NCBI GenBank assembly: GCA_017519885.1
Contig: JAFWRO010000015.1
Span: 1 to 64,000, forward strand
Reading direction: 5' to 3'
DNA length: 64,000 nucleotides
Source: Liminaster sp017519885
GTDB taxonomy: Bacteria > Bacteroidota > Bacteroidia > Bacteroidales > UBA3663
The position numbers and the translations under genes were made by a program. The notes below the pieces were generated by a model. The model was given only the letters and a program-made list of their open reading frames with translations, was not told the origin of the DNA and searched no databases. This document shows, piece after piece, positions 51,599 to 58,908 of the stretch (the stretch's first letter is position 1; every line of letters begins with the position of its first letter).

Positions 51599-53986
51599 AT
51601 GAAAAGTTATCTGAAGTTTCTGAGCCGTCATCGGCTGTTTACCATCATCAATATCGTTGGCCTTTGCCTGTCGATGGCGTTCCTATTGCTCTTGGGCGAC
51701 TTGATTTACCGACAGACGTCGGTCGAGGATTACCAGACGCGTGGAGACCGCACTTTTGTTCTGGGCAACGAGCGCTTCATGATGTCGAACTTCCGCATCG
51801 GTCAGCGCCTGCAGGATCGATTCCCCGAGATTGAGGGCTGGTGTTCCATGGCGGGCTACAGCACAACATTCAATCTGCGAGGACAGGATGTCGATACAAA
51901 GATGCTTGTGGTTGGTCCCAACTTCTTCGAATTCTTCGACTACCAGTTGCTCACGGGTGACAAGCATAAGGTGCTCGAAGCTCCCAACCAGATTGTGGTG
52001 AGCCGTGCTTTTGCTCAGCGCTGCTGGCCCGAGGAGGAGCCCGTGGGCAAGGAACTTCAACTCGCTTATACCTATGCCGAAGATCCAGAAAAACGTATGA
52101 CCTTCACCGTCAGCGGTGTGATGGAGGACTTCGACCGTTCCATCATTCCTTCGGGTTATGAATGTGTGGTCAATGTAGAGAATCTGCGCCACATCCATTA
52201 CTCGGCTTATGTTGAAAGCATGAACAACGCCGCCAGTTGCGTGCTTTTCCTGATGGCACGCGAAGGCAGTGACTTGAAGAGCAAGACCGATGAGATGCGC
52301 GACTATCTGAAGTCCTTCTTCTGGATCTATCAGATGGAGGCAGTGAAAGAGGTTACGCTCACACCGCTCTCTACCCTCTACTACGATGCCAAGGGCTGCT
52401 CGCTGATGGAGGATGACATTAATCATGGCAGTCGCGACATGGCTCGCCTCTATGTGATTGTGGCGCTGCTCGTCCTGGTGTTTGCCCTCTTCAACTACGT
52501 CAATCTGAGCGTCTCGCTCACAACCGACCGCTCGAAGGAGATGGCCACCCGCCGTCTGTTGGGTCTGTCTCGTCTGCAGGTGTTCTTGAAACTCATTGGC
52601 GAAAGCATACTTTTCACAGCAATCGCTTTCGTCATCGCATATCTGATTGCCCTCGCCTTGCAGGACAAGGCCATAGAACTGGCGAACTGTCCCCTGGATC
52701 TGCTGAAGGATACGGGTGTTGTTGCCGTCGTCATCTTTCTGCTTGCCGTCTGCGGCACGGGCATCCTGGCTGGTTTCGTCCCGGCATCGGTGCTCAGTGG
52801 CTATCAGCCTATCGACATTGTGCGTGGCACGTTCCGCCGTCGTGCACGTCAGCGTTGGAGCCATGCGCTCATGGTGCTGCAGGCCGTCTTCGCTGTCGTC
52901 CTGCTCACCGTAACGCTCCTGCTTGGAAGCAGTCTTCGTCAGCGTATGAGCCAGCCTCTGGGCTATGACATCGAGGGGATTTTGGAGTCCTGGGGAGGTA
53001 TCTCCGGCCTCAATCAAAGCCAGCGTCAGACGTTGCGCGACCGTTTGCTGAGCCTTCCTGAAGTAGAGACTGTAGGGTATGGATATGGCACGCCTATCGA
53101 ATTTCTCGAAAATCAGACTGTCTCGTCGGACGAAGGCGCAGTGGTCAGCATTCGCCTGCTGATGGGTGATAGCTGTTTCTTCAACATCCTCAACATCCAT
53201 CCCGAGACGACTTATAACGAAAATGGTATGGGGGTTAATCACCAATTGCTGAGGCAATTCGGTAAGCGTGATGACGACAAGATAATCACAACTGCCAACG
53301 GAACTGTAAACTTTGAAGTGGGAGCCCTTTATCCCGATCTGGTCTATCAGAACGTAATGTCGGAAGAGGAGAATCCGACTCCTTATATTATCTTCCGAAC
53401 GGATGAATATGTCGATGACAGTCCAGGCTATGTAAGCCAGAATTATGGGAGGCCGCGTCAGGTGCTCGTCAAGTATCACGGCGACCGCAAGAAGGTCGAG
53501 GCGAGGATGAAGAGCCTGATCAGCGAAATGACGGGTCATGAAGGTCTGGAAATACATGCACTCAACGACCTGCATCGCAATTGGTTCGAGGAATACGAGC
53601 GTTTCCTGCGTGTGCTGAGTGTTTTCACGATTGTAGCCTTGCTCATTGCAGTGCTTGGATTGATGGCTATGAACAGTTATTTCGTCAGCCAACGCCGGCG
53701 AGAGATTGCCGTGCGTCGTGTCTTCGGAGCCGAGGTAGGTAGTATCACCCTGCAACTGCTTCGCACCATTGCCATCCAGTCGCTTGTGGCAGCTGTCTTT
53801 GCCATCCCATTGGCCTATTGGTTGGCTCCCAAGGTGGGCAGCATCTCAGGACTGAGTCTCCAGATGGAAACCCTTCCGCTCGTGATCTCCCTCCTCATCG
53901 TCCTGGCGGTCAATATCCTCACCGCAGCCCTCCAAGGTTGGCGCGCTGCTACCGAGAATCCGGTGAATAGTATCAAGACGGAATAA
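51599..53986 (+). CDS. MacB/FtsX-type ABC transporter permease 4
   Basis: The 795-residue inner-membrane permease starts MKSYLKFLSRHRLFT, like permeases 1 and 3. It has an N-terminal span, a periplasmic MacB-like domain (about 45-275), a first FtsX half (about 285-410; SKEMATRRLLGLSRLQ), a span near 430, a second periplasmic region, and a C-terminal FtsX half (about 675-790; RREIAVRRVFGAEVGS). It ends ENPVNSIKTE. Its own two-dyad promoter lies upstream, and the dyads of the next gene begin only 3 bp after its stop, so each permease is a separate transcription unit under the same control. Confidence 0.9.
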   Translation: MKSYLKFLSRHRLFTIINIVGLCLSMAFLLLLGDLIYRQTSVEDYQTRGDRTFVLGNERFMMSNFRIGQRLQDRFPEIEGWCSMAGYSTTFNLRGQDVDTKMLVVGPNFFEFFDYQLLTGDKHKVLEAPNQIVVSRAFAQRCWPEEEPVGKELQLAYTYAEDPEKRMTFTVSGVMEDFDRSIIPSGYECVVNVENLRHIHYSAYVESMNNAASCVLFLMAREGSDLKSKTDEMRDYLKSFFWIYQMEAVKEVTLTPLSTLYYDAKGCSLMEDDINHGSRDMARLYVIVALLVLVFALFNYVNLSVSLTTDRSKEMATRRLLGLSRLQVFLKLIGESILFTAIAFVIAYLIALALQDKAIELANCPLDLLKDTGVVAVVIFLLAVCGTGILAGFVPASVLSGYQPIDIVRGTFRRRARQRWSHALMVLQAVFAVVLLTVTLLLGSSLRQRMSQPLGYDIEGILESWGGISGLNQSQRQTLRDRLLSLPEVETVGYGYGTPIEFLENQTVSSDEGAVVSIRLLMGDSCFFNILNIHPETTYNENGMGVNHQLLRQFGKRDDDKIITTANGTVNFEVGALYPDLVYQNVMSEEENPTPYIIFRTDEYVDDSPGYVSQNYGRPRQVLVKYHGDRKKVEARMKSLISEMTGHEGLEIHALNDLHRNWFEEYERFLRVLSVFTIVALLIAVLGLMAMNSYFVSQRRREIAVRRVFGAEVGSITLQLLRTIAIQSLVAAVFAIPLAYWLAPKVGSISGLSLQMETLPLVISLLIVLAVNILTAALQGWRAATENPVNSIKTE

Positions 53987-53988
53987 GG

Positions 53989-54085
53989 TGTCAAATTATT
54001 AGACACAATAATGTATAAATTTTAGACAATCGTGTTTTGCGAAGGAGAAAAGCCTTGGACGAATGAATTATTTGGCGTATCTTTG
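53989..54085 (+). promoter_or_regulatory. Two-dyad regulon promoter upstream of FtsX permease 5 and the ABC ATPase
   Basis: Dyad 1 at 53989-54005 and dyad 2 at 54012-54028 fit TGT-N11-ACA. The -7 box TATCTTTG is at 54078-54085 with TTGG 19 bp before. Spacings are 23 and 58 bp. Confidence 0.85.
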
Positions 54086-54107
54086 TGGCAGAAAAAAGAA
54101 ATAAACA

Positions 54108-56513
54108 ATGGACGTATTCAGAAACATATTGTATATGGCTCGCCGATTCAAGACGGCGACACTGTTGAATCTCGCAGGACTGGCGGTTGCATTTGCAGCT
54201 CTCTTTCTGTTCATGACGCAAGTGGAGTACAGCGCCAGCTACAATCGTGGCATCCCGCATGCAGAACGGATAATGCGCGTGGAGGCGATGATGAATGGGG
54301 CACCCTGGAATACCAACTGCTGCGTGCCTCTGCTCGAGGTGATGATGGAAATGCCCGAGGTTGAGTCGGGGACCATGTTCCATTATTGGGACAGCACGTC
54401 CGAATTCTATATGGGTTCAACTTCAGTGAACTGCGATTGGAGCAGGACGCACAAAGAAACCTCATTGGAGCCATTCGGTGCCGTTTGCCTCGATGGCAAA
54501 TTAAACTGGAAGGATGATACCGACCAGGGGGTCATCATCCCTGCCTCAATAGCCCAGCGCTTCCTGGGTACCACGATGGCGGCCGGACACTACCTTTGGA
54601 CTGGCAAGGACAGCTTGCAGATAATCGGCGTCTATCAGGACTTCCCCGACAACTGCTGTGTGGGTAATATGATCTATTCGTCATTGGGCGAGGCGAGCCA
54701 GCACGACTTCAGCGAATGGAGCTACAAGGGTTATCTGCGACTCCATGAGACGGCCGATGTGGATGCCTTCAGAAAGGAGTTCTGTGATAAAGTGAAGTCG
54801 ATATTTCGCCAAAAGATTTTGGCGGAGAATGCCGAAGAGTTTGACAATGCCACTCCTGAGGAACGTGCCGCGATGGACCAACAGTTGGAAAGTATGCTTG
54901 GCCAGCACAACTTTCGCGTCACTCCTCTCACCGAGACCTACTTCTCGGGTACGGATGGCGGAGACCGAGGCAATCGTACCGTGCACCTCATCCTGATATG
55001 GGCATGCATCCTTGTCGTGCTGGTGGCTGCCATCAACTTCCTCAACTTCACTTTGGCCGAGAGTCCGATGCGTGTGAAGGGAGTCAATACACGCCGTGTG
55101 CTGGGCAGCTCACTGACGAGTCTGCGACTGGGCCTCATAGGAGAAACAGTGGTTATTGCCCTCCTGGCGTTCCTGCTTGGAATGTTTATCGTCTATCTGC
55201 TCACCCAATGGACAGCCATCACCACGCTGGTACAAGGTAGCATCGAGCCGCGGGCTCATCTGTCGCTCTTGGGGTTGACAGCTTTGGTCGCTCTGGTCAC
55301 AGGTGTTGTGGCGGGAGCCTATCCTGCATGGTTCGTCACTTCGTTCCAGCCTGCAATGGCATTGAAGGGTGCCTTTGGCCTGACCCCACGTGGACGACGA
55401 TTGCGCACCCTGCTGGTGGGTCTGCAGATTACCATCAGTCTGGTGCTCGTCACCTATATCGGCATCCTTATGCTCCAAAGCCGCTTCATCTACCATTCGG
55501 ACTATGGTTTTGACAAGGACGAGCTCTGCTATGCCACACTTACGCAGGAATTGCTCAAGAAGAAGGATGCCATCCGTACCGAACTACTCGGTATGGGAGG
55601 CGTGGAGGACGTCAGTTATTCAGCTTTCGCGTTGGGCAGTTCGACCGGATATATGGGTTGGGGCAGAGCAAAAGGCGACAAGAGTGTTTCGTTCACTAGT
55701 ATGCCCGTCGATTGGCACTACCTGCGTACCATGGGCATCAAAGTCGTTGAGGGCAGGGATTTCAACGAGCATGACAGCGACTGCTATATTATCAATGAGG
55801 CAGCACGCAAACGTTGGACCTGGGTCGAGATGGATAAAGAGCTGATCGATGGCGATCTGCCGGTGGTCGGAGTATGCGAGAATGTGCGCTATGCCAGTAT
55901 CCATCAGGACCGTGAGACTGATCCTGTGGCCTTTGTCATTATGGGTGAACGTTATGCCGATTGGGGCGACCGATTAGGCATGCTCAATGTGCGCCTTGCC
56001 CCTCAGACTGACAAGCTAGCCTTGCGCAGACAGATACAGGACAAACTCTCTGAGATGGGGGATGGAAGCGCCGTGGAGGTTCATTTCCTCGACGAGGAGA
56101 TGGAGAGACTCTATCAGGATGAGTTCCGCTTCATTCGCCAGGTGATTGTCTTCAGCATCATTTGTCTCATCATCACACTCATCGGCGTGTTCTGTCTGAC
56201 AATGTTCGAGACAGAATATCGTCGCAGGGAGATTGGTATCCGCAAGGTCTTCGGTTCCTCCGAGGAACAGATTGTGAGATTGTTGACAAGTCGTTATGCA
56301 CAAATCCTCCTCATAGCCTTTGTCATTGCAGTGCCTTTGGCCTGGTATATGGGCAGTCAATGGCTCGAGAATTTTACAGAGCGCACCATTATTCATTGGT
56401 GGCTGTTCCCATTGGCATTGGTCCTTGTTGGCCTGGTCACTCTTCTCACAGCAGCCCTCCAGGGCCTCCGTGCTGCTACCGAGAATCCTATTAATAGCAT
56501 CAAGACGGAATAA
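54108..56513 (+). CDS. MacB/FtsX-type ABC transporter permease 5
   Basis: The 801-residue inner-membrane permease begins MDVFRNILYMARRFKTATLL, different from permeases 1, 3 and 4. It has an N-terminal span, a periplasmic domain (about 45-285), a first FtsX half (about 290-410; VKGVNTRRVLGSSLTS), a span near 435, a second periplasmic part and a final FtsX half (about 685-800; RREIGIRKVFGSSEEQ). It ends ENPINSIKTE. It is the only permease directly followed by an ABC ATPase (54 bp downstream), so these two most likely form one transporter. It has the regulon promoter. Confidence 0.9.
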   Translation: MDVFRNILYMARRFKTATLLNLAGLAVAFAALFLFMTQVEYSASYNRGIPHAERIMRVEAMMNGAPWNTNCCVPLLEVMMEMPEVESGTMFHYWDSTSEFYMGSTSVNCDWSRTHKETSLEPFGAVCLDGKLNWKDDTDQGVIIPASIAQRFLGTTMAAGHYLWTGKDSLQIIGVYQDFPDNCCVGNMIYSSLGEASQHDFSEWSYKGYLRLHETADVDAFRKEFCDKVKSIFRQKILAENAEEFDNATPEERAAMDQQLESMLGQHNFRVTPLTETYFSGTDGGDRGNRTVHLILIWACILVVLVAAINFLNFTLAESPMRVKGVNTRRVLGSSLTSLRLGLIGETVVIALLAFLLGMFIVYLLTQWTAITTLVQGSIEPRAHLSLLGLTALVALVTGVVAGAYPAWFVTSFQPAMALKGAFGLTPRGRRLRTLLVGLQITISLVLVTYIGILMLQSRFIYHSDYGFDKDELCYATLTQELLKKKDAIRTELLGMGGVEDVSYSAFALGSSTGYMGWGRAKGDKSVSFTSMPVDWHYLRTMGIKVVEGRDFNEHDSDCYIINEAARKRWTWVEMDKELIDGDLPVVGVCENVRYASIHQDRETDPVAFVIMGERYADWGDRLGMLNVRLAPQTDKLALRRQIQDKLSEMGDGSAVEVHFLDEEMERLYQDEFRFIRQVIVFSIICLIITLIGVFCLTMFETEYRRREIGIRKVFGSSEEQIVRLLTSRYAQILLIAFVIAVPLAWYMGSQWLENFTERTIIHWWLFPLALVLVGLVTLLTAALQGLRAATENPINSIKTE

Positions 56514-56567
56514 AGGCTAATTGTTATTTGTTATTTGTTAATTATTAATTGTTAATTGATATACGAT

Positions 56568-57242
56568 ATGATCAAGATTGAGAATCTGACAAAGATCTTC
56601 CGCACGGAAGAAGTGGAGACTGTCGCCCTCGATGGCGTATGTCTGAGTGTAGAACAAGGTGAGTTCGTAGCCATCATGGGACCAAGCGGCTGCGGCAAAT
56701 CGACGCTGCTCAACATCATGGGCCTGCTCGACAATCCCACATCGGGCAGCTACATCCTCGATGGCGAGGAGGTGGGACACTTGAAGGAAAGCCAGCGCAC
56801 TTCGGTACGCAAGGGCAAGATTGGCTTCGTGTTCCAGAGCTTCAACCTCATCGACGAGTTGAACGTCGAGGAGAACATCGAACTGCCCCTGAAGTATATT
56901 GGTGTGCCGCAGAAGGAGCGTCGCGAGCGTGTGGTAGAAATCCTGCGTCGCCTCGAACTGAGCCATCGTGCCAAGCACTATCCTCAGCAGCTCTCGGGTG
57001 GTCAGCAACAGCGCGTTGCCATTGCCCGTGCCGTGGTGATGAATCCCAAACTCATCCTCGCCGACGAACCTACGGGCAACCTTGACTCGAAGAATGGCCT
57101 GGAAGTGATGCAGTTGCTCACCCAGCTCAACAACGAGGGCACTACCATCGTTATGGTCACCCACTCGCAGCGCGATGCCGGCTTTGCCCAGCGCATCATC
57201 AACCTGCTCGATGGCCAGATTGTGCCCGAAGCAAGACTTTGA
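56568..57242 (+). CDS. ABC transporter ATPase, LolD/MacB-type
   Basis: The 224-residue nucleotide-binding subunit has Walker A GPSGCGKST (38-46), a Q loop (FVFQSFNLI), signature LSGGQQQR, Walker B LILADEP followed by TGNLDS, and a switch His (MVTHS). TGNLDSKN is typical of ATPases for FtsX-fold permeases. It is the only such ATPase in the window while five cognate-type permeases are present, so it may energise several of them. ATG at 56568 was chosen over the TTG four codons upstream. The gene shares the promoter of permease 5. A short AT-rich repeat (ATTGTTATTTGTT) precedes it. Confidence 0.93.
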   Translation: MIKIENLTKIFRTEEVETVALDGVCLSVEQGEFVAIMGPSGCGKSTLLNIMGLLDNPTSGSYILDGEEVGHLKESQRTSVRKGKIGFVFQSFNLIDELNVEENIELPLKYIGVPQKERRERVVEILRRLELSHRAKHYPQQLSGGQQQRVAIARAVVMNPKLILADEPTGNLDSKNGLEVMQLLTQLNNEGTTIVMVTHSQRDAGFAQRIINLLDGQIVPEARL

Positions 57243-57311
57243 TATCAAGGAAAGGATTGTATAACTATAGCAAAACTAATGTTTTCAAGGTTTTTGTTTA
57301 AATAGAATATA

Positions 57312-57344
57312 GGCAGGTGAACTCTGCGAAGAATTGCGCCTGCC
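57312..57344 (+). repeat. GNRA-like hairpin A after the ABC ATPase
   Basis: Outer stem GGCAGG/CCTGCC, inner stem TCT/AGA closed by the loop GCGA, a GNRA tetraloop if transcribed. A related hairpin follows at 57385 with compensated stem changes. Confidence 0.5.
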
Positions 57345-57384
57345 CCTTCATTGTAATATTAGTAATATTTATTGAACACATTGT

Positions 57385-57414
57385 GACAGGTGGATCTGTG
57401 AAGATGTTCCTGTC
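57385..57414 (+). terminator. GNRA-like hairpin B, probable terminator of the FtsX 5/ATPase operon
   Basis: Outer stem GACAGG/CCTGTC, inner stem ATCT/AGAT with loop GTGA (GNRA type), followed by TTTTGTGTTTT. Compared with hairpin A, one outer base pair has changed on both sides (G-C to A-T), keeping the pairing. Confidence 0.6.
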
Positions 57415-57490
57415 TTTTGTGTTTTATTGTTGTTTAGCAGTTTACCTTCTTATCTTTTTTGCACATTTATATGGATAAAGCATAAATGGT

Positions 57491-57646
57491 ATGAAAGCAA
57501 TAAAGATTTTGATTGGAGTGGTTTTAGCCGCCGTTATTGGCATTTTTGGTTTTTGGGGCTACAAGTACTATGTTTGTCAAGGCCCGACTGCTCAACTGGA
57601 TGGTGATTATACGGAGTATCTTTCCCGATGCGCTGCCGAAGCTTAG
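57491..57646 (+). CDS. Small single-span membrane protein (51 aa), hypothetical
   Basis: ATG at 57491 to TAG at 57644-57646 gives 51 residues: MKAIKILIGVVLAAVIGIFG and onward through FWGYKYYVC, then a polar tail ending CAAEA. One hydrophobic span with a positive N-terminus fits a small membrane protein. No promoter or strong ribosome site is evident. It could also be the 5' scrap of a longer gene. Moderate support only. Confidence 0.45.
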   Translation: MKAIKILIGVVLAAVIGIFGFWGYKYYVCQGPTAQLDGDYTEYLSRCAAEA

Positions 57647-57707
57647 GCTGCATCACGGTCTCCACAAGGGGAATGAATTATCTGGATAAACTTATAAAGG
57701 GAGAAAA

Positions 57708-57737
57708 GAAGCAAATGCTCCTTTGGACATTTGCTTC
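57708..57737 (-). terminator. Terminator of the D-lactate dehydrogenase-like gene
   Basis: On the minus strand a 10-bp perfect stem (GAAGCAAATG and its complement) with a 10-nt loop is followed by TTTTCTCCC. It lies 20 bp past the stop at 57757. Confidence 0.8.
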
Positions 57738-57756
57738 AAAAAGTTAGTTTGGTTTC

Positions 57757-58761
57757 TTAATCAGTCGCCTTGACTACGTTGATGAGCGATTTGCCTTCGA
57801 CGAAGTCTTTGACGTTCCGTAGCGTCGTGTTGGCGATGTTGTGCAAGGCCTCACGGGTGAAGAATGCCTGATGGCTGGTTACATAGACGTTGTTGAACGA
57901 AAGGAGGCGAGCAAGGGTATCATCGACGATGATAGCATCTGAAGTGTCCTCGTAGAAGTAGTTGCCTTCCTCTTCATAGACATCGAGGGCAGCCGATCCA
58001 ATCTTTCTCGACTTGAGCCCTTCGATGAGTGCATTGGTGTCGATGAGCTGTCCGCGTCCGGTGTTGACAATCATCACACCATCCTTCATCTTGGCAATGC
58101 TTTCGGCATTGATCACATAGCGTGTCTCGGGAGTGAGCGGGCAATGCAGGGTGATGATGTCGGAGCGCTGGAAGAGCTCGTCGAGCGTGACATATTGCAT
58201 CGCATTAACTAGCGCAAATTCCTCGTCGGGATAGGGATCATAGCCTAGGATGGTCATGCCGAAGCCCGAAAGCATGCGGACCAGGACCTTGGCAATCTTT
58301 CCGGTACCAATCACGCCGAGTGTCTTGCCGTAGAGGTCGAAGCCGAGCAGACCCTGCAGTGAGAAGTTGCCGTCGCGGGTGCGCGTCACAGCACGAGGGA
58401 TGTGGCGGTCGGCAGCAAGCATCAGCGCAAGCGCATATTCGGCAATAGCATGGGGTGAATAAGCTGGCACGCGTACCACGCGGATGCCCACTTCGGCAGC
58501 TGCCTGCAGATCGACGTTATTGTAGCCTGCACAGCGCAGGGCAATCAGCTTGACGCCATGGTCCGCCATGGCACGGACGATGTCTGCATTCACAGGGTCG
58601 TTGACGAAGACGCAAACGGCTGTCGCGCCTTGGGTAAGTGACACATTGTCAAGGGTGGGGTGCGCCTTGAAATACTTCAGCTCGAAGCCGAACTTTTCGT
58701 TGACTTTGTCGAACGATTCGCGGTCGTACGACTTGGCTCCAAAGAATACGATTCTTTCCAT
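57757..58761 (-). CDS. ldhA: D-2-hydroxyacid dehydrogenase (D-lactate dehydrogenase type)
   Basis: The 334-residue NAD-dependent enzyme interconverts pyruvate and D-lactate (fermentative). It has an N- and C-terminal catalytic domain around a Rossmann domain with LGVIGTGKIAK (about 147-157). The catalytic Arg is in NTGRGQLID, Glu in DVYEEEGNYFYED and His in TSHQAFFTREAL, all as in family D-LDH. HAIAEYALALMLAADRHIPRA is also typical. Length is normal. A -7 box at 58790-58797 (minus strand TATCTTTG) and a terminator at 57708 make it a single-gene unit. Other 2-hydroxyacids are possible as substrates. Confidence 0.88.
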   Translation of the reverse strand: MERIVFFGAKSYDRESFDKVNEKFGFELKYFKAHPTLDNVSLTQGATAVCVFVNDPVNADIVRAMADHGVKLIALRCAGYNNVDLQAAAEVGIRVVRVPAYSPHAIAEYALALMLAADRHIPRAVTRTRDGNFSLQGLLGFDLYGKTLGVIGTGKIAKVLVRMLSGFGMTILGYDPYPDEEFALVNAMQYVTLDELFQRSDIITLHCPLTPETRYVINAESIAKMKDGVMIVNTGRGQLIDTNALIEGLKSRKIGSAALDVYEEEGNYFYEDTSDAIIVDDTLARLLSFNNVYVTSHQAFFTREALHNIANTTLRNVKDFVEGKSLINVVKATD

Positions 58762-58789
58762 AAGTTTGAATTAAGGTTGATTACGGGTG

Positions 58790-58797
58790 CAAAGATA
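58790..58797 (-). promoter_or_regulatory. -7 box of the D-lactate dehydrogenase-like gene
   Basis: The minus strand reads TATCTTTG, 28 bp before the start codon at 58761. Confidence 0.55.
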
Positions 58798-58847
58798 AGA
58801 GATTTTGGGCAATCATGCAAGAGAAAGGCAAAAAAATAGTGAGAAGA

Positions 58848-58879
58848 TTTGTTGTTTCCAGTTTTTTTGACTACCTTTG
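58848..58879 (+). promoter_or_regulatory. Promoter of the alpha/beta-hydrolase lipoprotein gene
   Basis: TTTG at 58848-58851, a 20-bp spacer and TACCTTTG at 58872-58879 match the Bacteroidetes consensus, 29 bp before the ATG at 58909. Confidence 0.65.
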
Positions 58880-58908
58880 CCGCGCAACTTCCCGCATTAT
58901 ATTATAAT

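Larger units (their letters stand above)
57243..57756. other. Intergenic region with two related hairpins and a small ORF
   Basis: After the ABC ATPase come two related hairpins (57312-57344 and 57385-57414), the second acting as a likely terminator. A 51-codon membrane-protein ORF (57491-57646) follows, then the terminator of the minus-strand dehydrogenase (57708-57737). Confidence 0.7.

Noticed and set aside
51683..53755. 690-codon frame opposite FtsX permease 4
   Set aside because: Very long, but antisense to a permease with clear motifs and promoter. Its protein has no recognisable domain and unusual composition (many His, Gln, Thr).
23261..54085. Sigma-54 promoters at the six two-dyad sites
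   Set aside because: An NtrC-like regulator made this attractive, but GG-N10-GC is not present at any site; TTGG-TATCTTTGC at 51555 comes close but has nine bases. All have TANNTTTG instead.
56518..56562. AT-rich repeat before the ABC ATPase as an origin or operator
   Set aside because: TTGTTATTTGTTAATT repeats look like a simple low-complexity stretch. There are no DnaA-box-like sites, and the gene is in an operon with permease 5.
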